Below are positions 7,937 to 15,344 of a stretch of 64,000 bases of DNA, in pieces; positions within the stretch are counted from its first letter, which is position 1, and every line of letters begins with the position of its first letter. Under the pieces are notes generated by a model. The model saw only the letters and a program-made list of their open reading frames with translations. It ran no database searches and had not been told where the DNA came from. The translations under genes were made by a program, and so were the position numbers. The stretch spans positions 31,849-95,848 of the forward strand of contig JBKBNI010000008.1 of NCBI GenBank assembly GCA_046295455.1. The letters run 5' to 3'. The DNA is from Thermaurantimonas sp046295455. Its GTDB lineage: Bacteria > Bacteroidota > Bacteroidia > Flavobacteriales > Schleiferiaceae.

Positions 7937-9223
7937 TCAATTGTAATAGTCGATTGCGGGGAGAACTGTGGAAGTGCACAGACCAAAACCCAAATACATA
8001 TCATTATTCTGACAGTAAGCACGCATCTCAACGGTGTCACCATCATGCAGAAAAACGCGCTCGGAGCCGTCGGCGAGTTTCAGCGGCTTAGTGCCCTTCC
8101 AGGAGAGTTCGAGCATTGAGCCATAACTGTCGGCCTCTGGTCCGCTGATGGTGCCTGATGCCATCAGGTCGCCGGCCTGAATATTGCAGCCGTTCACCGT
8201 ATGGTGTGCAAGCTGCTGGCTCATGTTCCAGTACAGATATTTAAAGTTGCTTCGACATACGGTTGTAGGCGTCCCTCCGTTGGGGATGATGGTTACTTCC
8301 AGGTGAATATCGAAGGTTTTGTTGCCGGTGGTTTGCAGGTAGGAGAGGAGTTCCTTTTCCGGTTTAGGACCCGCGCAGCGAAATGGCTCAAGGGCATCAA
8401 GTGTCACAATCCAGGGAGAGATGGTCGAACCAAAATTTTTTCCCAGAAAAGGTCCGAGGGGTTGATACTCCCACTTCTGTATATCGCGCGCACTCCAATC
8501 ATTGAAAATGACCATTCCAAAAATGTACTCTTCTGCCTCATCCACCCTAATTGGCTGGCCGAGTGGTTTTCCCTGACGTGTGACAAAAGCCATTTCAAGC
8601 TCAAAATCGAGTTGTTTACTGGGTGTAAACAACGGATTGCCGCCTTCGGGGGGGGCAATCTGCCCCCAGGGACGATGTATAGCCGCACCGGACACGACGA
8701 TGCTGGAGGCCCGGCCGTGATAGGCGATGGGCATATGCAGCCAGTTTGGCATCAGAGCATTATCCTTCCCGCGAAACATTATTCCCACATTGGTTGCGTG
8801 CTCTTTTGATGAATAAAAGTCCGTGTAATCGCCTGGTTTTACAGGGAGGGTGAGTTGTACATGTCTGTGAGGTACAATGATGTTATTTTTTATCTCGGTG
8901 TCGAGATCATAGAGACCTGCCCGCTTATCTGTGAGCAATTCGATAAGCCGGGTTCTTACGGCCTTGTGCACATTTCGGGGTAAGGCAATAAAGTCGTTTA
9001 GAAATTCTGAGGCAAGATGCTTCAAAACAAGTTCATCGGCACGAAGCAGACCGCTCTGAAACAGCAGAGATAGATTGATGATATGATCCCCCACACGGCT
9101 CACTACAGAGTGGCTTCCATCTTCGAAACAACCTATACCATAAGGGAGATTGTATACCGGAAAGTCACTCTTATCAGGAATTTCTATCCAGGATTTCAGA
9201 TTTTTTAATTCAGGTGTATTCAT
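7937..9223 (-). CDS. fahA: Fumarylacetoacetase
   Basis: Last step of tyrosine and phenylalanine catabolism: hydrolyses 4-fumarylacetoacetate to fumarate and acetoacetate. The two-domain architecture is visible: an N-terminal SH3-like domain (FPVYNLPYGIGCFEDG) and the metal-dependent FAH fold (DYTDFYSSKEHATNVGIMFR; WLHMPIAYHGRASSIVVSG; MVIFNDWSARDIQKWEYQPL; FLGKNFGSTISPWIVTLDAL; MASGTISGPEADSYGSMLEL). The active-site elements D-Y-T-D-F, the E and D ligands and the late GTISGP segment are intact. Length (428 aa) is near the family norm. Divergent from glyA with a 50-nt gap. Confidence 0.95.
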   Translation of the reverse strand: MNTPELKNLKSWIEIPDKSDFPVYNLPYGIGCFEDGSHSVVSRVGDHIINLSLLFQSGLLRADELVLKHLASEFLNDFIALPRNVHKAVRTRLIELLTDKRAGLYDLDTEIKNNIIVPHRHVQLTLPVKPGDYTDFYSSKEHATNVGIMFRGKDNALMPNWLHMPIAYHGRASSIVVSGAAIHRPWGQIAPPEGGNPLFTPSKQLDFELEMAFVTRQGKPLGQPIRVDEAEEYIFGMVIFNDWSARDIQKWEYQPLGPFLGKNFGSTISPWIVTLDALEPFRCAGPKPEKELLSYLQTTGNKTFDIHLEVTIIPNGGTPTTVCRSNFKYLYWNMSQQLAHHTVNGCNIQAGDLMASGTISGPEADSYGSMLELSWKGTKPLKLADGSERVFLHDGDTVEMRAYCQNNDMYLGFGLCTSTVLPAIDYYN

Positions 9224-9273
9224 TTTGTATGGATATTTGACCAGAATATTACCTGCAAACCTACATCAGATTT

Positions 9274-10557
9274 ATGTGGAAAGATGACTATGTTTTTGAC
9301 CTTATAAAGAAAGAGAAAAAACGTCAAACAGACGGTATTGAGCTCATTGCTTCAGAAAATTTTGCCAGTGGCCAGGTCATGAAGGCTATGGGAAGTGTAC
9401 TTACCAATAAATATGCGGAGGGATTTCCCGGAAGAAGGTATTATGGAGGTTGTGAGGTAGTGGACGAGGTAGAAACGGAAGCCATCAATCGCGCAAAATT
9501 GCTCTTCGGGGCAGAATATGCATGTGTGCAGCCACATAGTGGTTCACAGGCAAATGCGGCTGTATATCTGGCTATTCTGAAACCTGGTGACAAAATCATG
9601 GGATTTGACCTTTCTCACGGCGGACACTTGACCCATGGCAGTCCAGTGAGCTTCAGCGGAAAGCTGTACCAAGCTGCCTTTTACGGAGTGGAGAGGGAAA
9701 CCGGACTGATCGACTACGAAAAGGTCAGAGAGCGCGTTTTGCACGAGAAACCCAAACTCCTTATCTGCGGTGCGTCTGCTTACAGTCGGGATATTGATTA
9801 CAAGACATTTAGATCTATTGCAGATGAAGTCGGAGCTTTTTTATTGGCCGATATCTCGCATCCGTCAGGCTTAATCGCCAAAGGCGTGCTCAATGATCCG
9901 CTTCCTCATTGTCATTTTGTGACTACTACTACTCACAAGACCCTCCGCGGTCCGCGTGGTGGACTTATATTGATGGGCAAAGATTTTGAAAATCCCTTCG
10001 GACTAAAAACCCCAAAAGGGGATCTGCGCATGATGTCGTCGCTGCTTGATGCAGCAGTCTTTCCAGGAGTGCAGGGTGGTCCGCTTGAGCATGTCATCGC
10101 AGCCAAGGCAGTGGCATTTGGAGAGGCGCTTACAGATCAGTTTATAAAGTACATCCTGCAAGTGCAGAAGAATGCCCGCGCTATGGCTAGTATGCTAAAA
10201 GATATGGATTACAACATCATATCCGGAGGTACTGACAATCACTTGATGCTAATCGATCTCAGAAATAAAAACATCAGCGGCAAAGCAGCCGAAGCTGCGT
10301 TAGGGCAGGCGGGCATTACGGTAAATAAAAATATGGTGCCATTTGACGATAAATCGCCCTTTGTAACCTCCGGTATTCGCATTGGTACTCCGGCCATTAC
10401 GACCAGAGGTTTGGACGAAAGAGACTGCCAGAATATAGCAGTCTGGATCGATGAGGCTTTGAAAAATCATTCTTCAGACAGCACTTTAGCCAAGATTCAC
10501 AAAGAGGTCAAAAAATTCATGAGGCAATTTCCTCTGTTTCATTGGCATAAGGATTAA
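9274..10557 (+). CDS. glyA: Serine hydroxymethyltransferase
   Basis: PLP-dependent interconversion of serine and tetrahydrofolate with glycine and 5,10-methylene-THF; main source of one-carbon units. Clear landmarks: GIELIASENFAS near the N-terminus, NKYAEGFPGRRYYGG, PHSGSQANAAVY, MGFDLSHGGHLTHG, and the PLP-lysine motif TTTTHKTLRGPRGG with Lys222. Length 427 aa is typical. Start ATG 9274 follows the divergent fahA start by 50 nt. It is followed by the SRP RNA gene on the same strand. Confidence 0.97.
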   Translation: MWKDDYVFDLIKKEKKRQTDGIELIASENFASGQVMKAMGSVLTNKYAEGFPGRRYYGGCEVVDEVETEAINRAKLLFGAEYACVQPHSGSQANAAVYLAILKPGDKIMGFDLSHGGHLTHGSPVSFSGKLYQAAFYGVERETGLIDYEKVRERVLHEKPKLLICGASAYSRDIDYKTFRSIADEVGAFLLADISHPSGLIAKGVLNDPLPHCHFVTTTTHKTLRGPRGGLILMGKDFENPFGLKTPKGDLRMMSSLLDAAVFPGVQGGPLEHVIAAKAVAFGEALTDQFIKYILQVQKNARAMASMLKDMDYNIISGGTDNHLMLIDLRNKNISGKAAEAALGQAGITVNKNMVPFDDKSPFVTSGIRIGTPAITTRGLDERDCQNIAVWIDEALKNHSSDSTLAKIHKEVKKFMRQFPLFHWHKD

Positions 10558-10594
10558 GCGATATATTAAGTTTTTATTAAACGGGACAAAAAAC

Positions 10595-10602
10595 TACTTT
10601 TG
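10595..10602 (+). promoter_or_regulatory. -7 box of the ffs promoter
   Basis: TACTTTTG matches the TAnnTTTG consensus and ends 5 nt before the first paired base of the SRP RNA. This is the correct spacing for a transcription start at the 5' end of the RNA. Confidence 0.6.
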
Positions 10603-10606
10603 CAAA

Positions 10607-10702
10607 GGGCAAGTCCCATACAACCAGCTCCTCGTGAATCCCCCAGGTCAGGAATGAAGCAAGGGTAGCGGGTCGTAGCGGTGTGATATGGTCAGCTTGC
10701 CC
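10607..10702 (+). ncRNA. ffs: Signal recognition particle RNA, small (4.5S) type
   Basis: The SRP S-domain core is recognisable: CCAGGUCAGGAAUGAAGCAA followed by GGGUAGCGG, corresponding to the symmetric and asymmetric internal loops and apical tetraloop that bind Ffh. The ends pair (GGGCAAG at 10607-10613 with CUUGCCC at 10696-10702) to give a single elongated hairpin of about 96 nt, a small bacterial SRP RNA without the Alu domain. A U-rich stretch (UUUCUUUAUUU) follows the closing stem and may serve as the terminator. A promoter box lies immediately upstream. Together with FtsY and Ffh it targets nascent membrane proteins. Confidence 0.9.
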
Positions 10703-10733
10703 TTTCTTTATTTATGGACATCAGCGTATCGAA

Positions 10734-11276
10734 ATGCAGAAAGAGCCAATACGAGTGGTGATCACCGGTGCACCGGGAAGTGGTAAGACGACCATTATCA
10801 CTCATTTAAAATTAAAAGGCTATCGAGTATTTGAGGAAATTTCCAGAGATATCATCCGCCAAAGTCTAACTTCCGGTTCGGATATCCTCCCCTGGAAAAA
10901 TCTCAAAGACTTCACCCGCGAAGTCTTTAATCGGCGCTCGCAACAATATGATGAAGTCACCGATGGTCTGAATTTCTTTGATCGTTCGGTGATTGATACT
11001 CTAGCCTACTTACCTCTGGAGGGTCTAAGTCCGGATGCTGAAATGGTAGACTGGGCTCAGCAAAACCGCTATCATCCCACTGTATTCATCACTCCACCTT
11101 GGAAGGAAATTTATAATCGGGATCATGAACGCAGGGAGGATTGGAAGACCGCCTGCCAGATTCACGAGTTTATTTGTAAAACTTATGAAGATTTAGGTTA
11201 TCGGCTTGTCTTTGTTCCTCTTCATACGCCTGAGCGTAGAGTTGATTTTATACTGGAAAAACTTGGTTTGATGTAA
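10734..11276 (+). CDS. Small AAA family ATPase (AAA_28-like)
   Basis: Walker A is visible at the N-terminus: VVITGAPGSGKTTII (residues about 8-22). A later FFDRSVIDTLAYL segment resembles a kinase-type Walker B/lid region, and DHERREDW follows. The size and layout match the AAA_28 predicted ATPase/kinase group related to the NadR ribosylnicotinamide-kinase fold; the substrate is unknown. The open frame extends upstream into the SRP RNA, so ATG 10734 is preferred (180 aa). The last codons form one arm of a terminator hairpin for the convergent gene. Confidence 0.75.
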   Translation: MQKEPIRVVITGAPGSGKTTIITHLKLKGYRVFEEISRDIIRQSLTSGSDILPWKNLKDFTREVFNRRSQQYDEVTDGLNFFDRSVIDTLAYLPLEGLSPDAEMVDWAQQNRYHPTVFITPPWKEIYNRDHERREDWKTACQIHEFICKTYEDLGYRLVFVPLHTPERRVDFILEKLGLM

Positions 11277-11297
11277 TCAGATATACATCAAACCAAG
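11262..11297 (-). terminator. Terminator overlapping the 3' end of a convergent CDS
   Basis: Perfect 14-bp inverted repeat CTTGGTTTGATGTA (11262-11275) / TACATCAAACCAAG (11284-11297) with an 8-nt loop. On the minus strand it is followed by TTTTT (11260 downward), so it terminates the T9SS gene ending at 11311. Its distal arm lies inside the last codons and stop of the + strand ATPase gene. There is no T-run on the + strand. Confidence 0.8.
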
Positions 11298-11310
11298 AAT
11301 TAGGATTGTT

Positions 11311-12843
11311 TTAGAACACAGACAATTTTTGTCTCTCAGAATAGGTACCACATTGTATTGTGACCACATAATTGCCAGCAGGCACTCCTGTAAGAGATAC
11401 TTCTGCTGTAAGGCCCATAAACTCTAACTTCTTAACGATCCTGCCGGTTAGGTCAGTGAGTGTCAGAAGCCATTGGCCTTCTTTTGGAAAGGTGATGGTA
11501 GTCTTACCAGTTGAAGGGTTAGGATAGATTTTAGTGCGTTCAGGATTGTTGGCAATCTCACCTACCGAAATACTGCTGACATAAAAGAAAAGATCTTTGT
11601 TTTGAGGTTGTAAGCCCATTCCCGGATCATAAATTTTATAGATCTCTTCTGTTAGATTACTTCCCGTATAAGTGCGGTCATATTTAAATCCAGCTGTATC
11701 TGTAGATGTCCCGGAGTAAAATATTTGAAATTCACCGCTGAAATTACCTTGAGAATCATAAAGAAATTGACTTCTTTGAATAAGAGTAAAATTATTACCG
11801 TCGTATGATTCGTAATCAATCTCTACCAGTTTATTATTCATAAGGGTTGGAATCTGCCTTCCAGTCGTAAACCATCCAGAGCCATCATATTCTTGCATTA
11901 TTAAAGAAGTAAGACTATTACCTGTATAGGATGGAACCAACCTCATTGAAGGTGACATCTGCTGAGTTGTAAGGTCTAATTCTGATAATTCATAGCTTGT
12001 AGGACCGTATTCAGCAGCATAGTTTAACGGATCTAGCAATGTATATCGTTCATAAATCTGATTACAAATACTTTCGTAATCATACAGGATATTTCTAAGC
12101 TCCAGGTGTCCTAGTTCCCATGTTGTATTTTCGTATTTAAATACATCGATGGGGACACCTACTTGTAATAAATCGATGGCAAAGGTGAAATTTTTCTCTA
12201 GTCCTGTATTGGAATCATAGCTAATGTTTTTTACGGAGAACTGAAGAGAGTAGGGACCTCCGCTTTCTGATGTATAAAATTGAATTTCCTGAGGTTTGGG
12301 AGGGTTGGCGGAATTGTTTATGATGTGGATGGAGTCAGCATACACCAGTTGCCATGCATTGTTGACACGTTCATACGATTTTGTTTTAATCAGTTTGTTT
12401 TGTGAATCAAAGAAGAGTTCCATTTTTTCATCAGGCTGATTGGATGCACCCGGATTTGTGTTTACGAAAATAGTTGAAGCAAAGGGAGTTCCGGGGTATT
12501 GGAAATCAATTGTTTGAACTAAAAAATTCTGCATGTAAAACTTTACAAAATCCACCTTTTGCTGTGCAGAATACTGAATAATTTCATATCCTGTTTGTTG
12601 ATATTGACTTCCGTCCCAGACAAAATTTACAATTGAATCCGGAATCAGGACTGATGCAGGTTTGTTTTGAATTAGTGAAGGACTTGCTTTGAATTTTAGC
12701 ATTTTTTGGATTTCAGTCGAAGGATTTTTACGAAGCTGTTCAAATTGTTGTTTTTTCTTTATCGCATAGTCTTTTATCGGGCCGGCACTTAAAGTTGAAA
12801 CAAAACCGGTTAATAGTAAGAGGAGGTAAAATTGAGTTTTCAT
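11311..12843 (-). CDS. Secreted protein of unknown function with T9SS type A sorting domain
   Basis: Start ATG 12843 gives a clean signal peptide (MKTQFYLLLLLTGFVSTLSA). The middle region, about residues 60-420, is rich in short beta strands with YD/ND/SQ-type repeats (LFFDSQNKLIKTKSYERV; FLYDSQGNFSGEFQIFYSG; FKYDRTYTGSNLTEEIYKIYD). These suggest a YD-repeat-like or beta-propeller architecture, but I assign no family. The C-terminal 75 residues are a T9SS type A sorting domain (KIYPNPSTGKTTITFP; LTLTDLTGRIVKKLEF; VPAGNYVVTIQ), so the protein is probably exported across the outer membrane. The longer frame to 12954 would run into the next gene. Confidence 0.75.
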   Translation of the reverse strand: MKTQFYLLLLLTGFVSTLSAGPIKDYAIKKKQQFEQLRKNPSTEIQKMLKFKASPSLIQNKPASVLIPDSIVNFVWDGSQYQQTGYEIIQYSAQQKVDFVKFYMQNFLVQTIDFQYPGTPFASTIFVNTNPGASNQPDEKMELFFDSQNKLIKTKSYERVNNAWQLVYADSIHIINNSANPPKPQEIQFYTSESGGPYSLQFSVKNISYDSNTGLEKNFTFAIDLLQVGVPIDVFKYENTTWELGHLELRNILYDYESICNQIYERYTLLDPLNYAAEYGPTSYELSELDLTTQQMSPSMRLVPSYTGNSLTSLIMQEYDGSGWFTTGRQIPTLMNNKLVEIDYESYDGNNFTLIQRSQFLYDSQGNFSGEFQIFYSGTSTDTAGFKYDRTYTGSNLTEEIYKIYDPGMGLQPQNKDLFFYVSSISVGEIANNPERTKIYPNPSTGKTTITFPKEGQWLLTLTDLTGRIVKKLEFMGLTAEVSLTGVPAGNYVVTIQCGTYSERQKLSVF

Positions 12844-12896
12844 AAACAATATTCTTATTTTGGTAAAGATAGATAAAGTATTTTCAAATAGGATTG

Positions 12897-13544
12897 CTAA
12901 AACTGCTGAAGTTCCAAATATTCCTCCGAAGACTTGCAATATCTTTCGGAGCAATATTCCTGGGGTCTTGGATGTATATCTTTAAGATATGCGCCCATTG
13001 GGCAGTTTTTGCGACATCGGATTTGATAGTGCTTTGATTTTTTGTCTGTTTTAAATGCCACAGCTGTTTTTTTACCGTCTATGCTTTCAAGGAAATATTT
13101 CACATATCGGCTGTCTTTTGTCAAATGATATTCTACTCTGGAAATCTGATATCCTATATTGGGCCAGTGACTATGGATAAAAGAATTTAACTCATCCACA
13201 TAATGATAAAAAAACTGCCCGGCTTTTTGAACTTCTTCCATAGCTCTGCGCCCGGCATATATTGCTGTCAATTGGCCTCCTTCAAAGCAGGACAGCATAG
13301 GCATACATTCTTCGCAAGCACACTTGATGTCTACGCCTTCCATATACATCCTACCTCTGCACTCCTGGCTGCATAGATACCTGCATTCATATACCCAACT
13401 TTTTGAGTTTTGAGCCATTGACGAAAGGTGTATTAACAAAGCAAAGCACAGCATCGGAGCCCTCCAGAGCCGGTTGAAACTCTGTGGTCCGGTATGTCTC
13501 TTAATCCCGTAGAAGGTAATGGTTAACATCTTACTCAAAATCAT
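12897..13544 (-). CDS. Cysteine-rich exported protein of unknown function
   Basis: I do not recognise the family. A hydrophobic stretch (APMLCFALLIHLSSMAQ, about residues 30-46) looks like a signal peptide, so the true start may be a later Met such as MLTITF or MLCFAL. The mature part has eleven cysteines in two clusters: ECRYLCSQECRG .. KCACEECMPMLSC near the N-terminus, and RCRKNCPMG .. YCSERYC near the C-terminus. This pattern suggests disulphides or metal binding after export. It lies upstream of, and in the same direction as, the T9SS gene ending at 11311. Confidence 0.6.
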   Translation of the reverse strand: MILSKMLTITFYGIKRHTGPQSFNRLWRAPMLCFALLIHLSSMAQNSKSWVYECRYLCSQECRGRMYMEGVDIKCACEECMPMLSCFEGGQLTAIYAGRRAMEEVQKAGQFFYHYVDELNSFIHSHWPNIGYQISRVEYHLTKDSRYVKYFLESIDGKKTAVAFKTDKKSKHYQIRCRKNCPMGAYLKDIHPRPQEYCSERYCKSSEEYLELQQF

Positions 13545-13589
13545 GACTACCAGGAAACAGCTATTAAATTGCGCTCTAAGATACAGGTG

Positions 13590-14201
13590 TCAATAAAAAA
13601 TGAGACCCTCTTCTTCCTGCCCCAGCGCTGTAGCTACATTGCTAACATACTTCATTGCCGACATTAAAGCTAGTAGTGCATCCAAATGATGCCAGGAATC
13701 TACATCTGAACAATTAATTTCTATTGAAGGATTGAATATTTCTACCAATTTATATCTGCAAGTCAGCAGATGAGATTTTTCTTTTTTATACCCCAGATTT
13801 GTCAATTGGAGCTCTTGAGCAAGGAGCTTAGGATAAGTTTCTATGACCGGTATACCTTTTACTGCAAGTTTGTCCCGAAGTCGTATAGCCCTGGCTGTGA
13901 GTCCACCTAAAAACATAGGAGACATCGCTCCACATTGAATGTCTGCCTTTCGGTAGAAGTAGTCTTCACAGCCTGTGAGACCCGTATAAAGTCCTGGTAA
14001 GGACAAGGGAGCATCCAGAAAGAGGTAGTCAGGTACAAAATGAAGTGCAGATTGCTCGACAAAAGTATCGGCATCTTCTTCTTTTTTACATGACAAGAAG
14101 TAAATTTTTCTGGGTTCATACACGGCAATTACAGTTGTTCCCGCATAACGGCTGCCGAAGTCTACACCAAAGAGTACATATTCCGGTAGTTCGCTCGTCA
14201 T
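13590..14201 (-). CDS. DUF429-like predicted nuclease (RNase H-like fold)
   Basis: Starts with an RNase H-like strand motif VLFGVDFGSRYAGTTVIAVY. Family-typical segments follow: DYLFLDAPLSLPG (Asp in the second strand), FYRKADIQCGAMSPMFLGGLTARAIRLRD, VIETYPKLLAQEL and a C-terminal DSWHHLDALLALMSA with the late acidic and His residues. These resemble DUF429, predicted to be RNase H-like nucleases; biochemical function is unproven. The start overlaps the stop of the upstream SRPBCC gene by 4 nt (14198-14201), indicating a two-gene unit. Confidence 0.65.
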   Translation of the reverse strand: MTSELPEYVLFGVDFGSRYAGTTVIAVYEPRKIYFLSCKKEEDADTFVEQSALHFVPDYLFLDAPLSLPGLYTGLTGCEDYFYRKADIQCGAMSPMFLGGLTARAIRLRDKLAVKGIPVIETYPKLLAQELQLTNLGYKKEKSHLLTCRYKLVEIFNPSIEINCSDVDSWHHLDALLALMSAMKYVSNVATALGQEEEGLIFY

Positions 14202-14653
14202 TTGGATTTAAAAATTTCCTTGATTACTTTGGTTCGATAATTAAAAATTTTGTCGAGTCTCGGTTTAATGAGAACTGGGTGCAAAAAATTGCCGAAGGGT
14301 GCTAGAGGAAGTTGATAACTTACAATATCCGTTACTAAAACCCCTTCGTCTGTTTGCTTGAAGTGGTGCTCATGGTGCCACATAGCGTAGGGGCCTATCC
14401 GCTGCTCGTCTACAAAGAATTCGTGCTTGCGGATATGGGTGATTTCAGTGACCCATTCTGTGGGTATCCCCAAAAGTGGTCTTACAGTATATGCAATGAT
14501 CAGACCTTCATACATTTCATCCGGCACTGGAGTTTTAATGACAAAGCCCATATCGGGAGGTGTGATGCGCTGCAAGTTAAAAGGCGTTGCAAAAAAGTTC
14601 CAGACATTCTCTAAACTATCTTTAATTATTACTTCTTCTCTGAGTTGGTACAT
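14198..14653 (-). CDS. SRPBCC (START-like) family protein
   Basis: Single helix-grip domain typical of polyketide cyclase/dehydrase-type proteins: N-terminal LREEVIIKDSLENVWNFFATPFNLQRITPP, central YTVRPLLGIPTEWVTEIT, FVDEQRIGPYAMWHHEHHF, and a long C-terminal helix DKIFNYRTKVIKEIFKSK. About 151 aa is the usual size. These proteins bind small hydrophobic ligands; the ligand here is unknown. Translationally coupled by a 4-nt overlap to the DUF429 gene. Confidence 0.85.
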   Translation of the reverse strand: MYQLREEVIIKDSLENVWNFFATPFNLQRITPPDMGFVIKTPVPDEMYEGLIIAYTVRPLLGIPTEWVTEITHIRKHEFFVDEQRIGPYAMWHHEHHFKQTDEGVLVTDIVSYQLPLAPFGNFLHPVLIKPRLDKIFNYRTKVIKEIFKSK

Positions 14654-14799
14654 GTGAAATTCTTTTCAATCTTAATAAAAAACGCAGCTAAATTGTTTGA
14701 TTGATACCGCAAAGAGGCAGATCTTTCAAAGATGTTTAAATGAAAATGATTACATACAGCTGCTGACATCCAGGATCAAGCGAAAAACTGCTGAAAAAA

Positions 14800-15282
14800 T
14801 CATTTTAAAAATCTGCCAGTAAAGGCAAATGGAAGAAAGGTACTTATATCCGGTGCTATAAGAAGTAGCTCAGTTCCGTTTGACAAAATAATTTCTATTG
14901 GAGATGTTTGTTTTTGCCTGTATTCTGCAAAGACCTGCAAACAGGCACCACAAGGGGGGATGAATTCTTCACCTTGGATCTGAGGGACAGAGATCGCAAC
15001 TTTCTTAATGAATTGATCCCCCTTAAAATGACCAAACTGAAATAAAGCTACTCTTTCTGCACAGAGTCCACTTGGATAGGCTGCATTTTCCTGATTGCTG
15101 CCTGTCAAGATTTCAGAAGTATTCAAGAGCAACGCTGCTCCTACTCTAAAGCCTGAATAAGGGGCGTGTGCCTTGGCACATGCCTTCGTAGCTTCATTGA
15201 CCAGATGTCTTATCTCCTCTGTTGCTTCTTTGAACTTCAGTATTTTATATCTGAGAGTAAGTTCAAATTCGTTCATGTGCAA
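14800..15282 (-). CDS. cdd: Cytidine deaminase
   Basis: Pyrimidine salvage: deaminates cytidine and deoxycytidine to uridine forms. The zinc-binding and catalytic motifs are intact: APYSGFRVGAALL, then CAERVALFQ (Cys ligand and catalytic Glu) and PPCGACLQVFAEY (two Cys ligands). Length about 160 aa is normal for the homotetrameric bacterial type. The frame begins MHMNEF; the second Met (15276) is an equally good start. Confidence 0.93.
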   Translation of the reverse strand: MHMNEFELTLRYKILKFKEATEEIRHLVNEATKACAKAHAPYSGFRVGAALLLNTSEILTGSNQENAAYPSGLCAERVALFQFGHFKGDQFIKKVAISVPQIQGEEFIPPCGACLQVFAEYRQKQTSPIEIILSNGTELLLIAPDISTFLPFAFTGRFLK

Positions 15283-15292
15283 GTGTACAAAT

Positions 15293-15320
15293 AAAAACCG
15301 CCCGCAAGCAATGCGGGCGG
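15293..15320 (-). terminator. Intrinsic terminator for the T9SS gene ending at 15345
   Basis: GC-rich 8-bp stem CCGCCCGC (15298-15305) / GCGGGCGG (15313-15320), with a T-run on the minus strand at 15297-15293. It lies 24 nt past the stop codon and just upstream of the cdd start. Confidence 0.9.
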
Positions 15321-15344
15321 CTATGCAGTGGGGTTTTAGGTGTT

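Noticed and set aside
8201..8809. 202-residue open frame antisense to fumarylacetoacetase
   Set aside because: It lies wholly inside a clearly identified gene on the other strand, has no family resemblance and no promoter.
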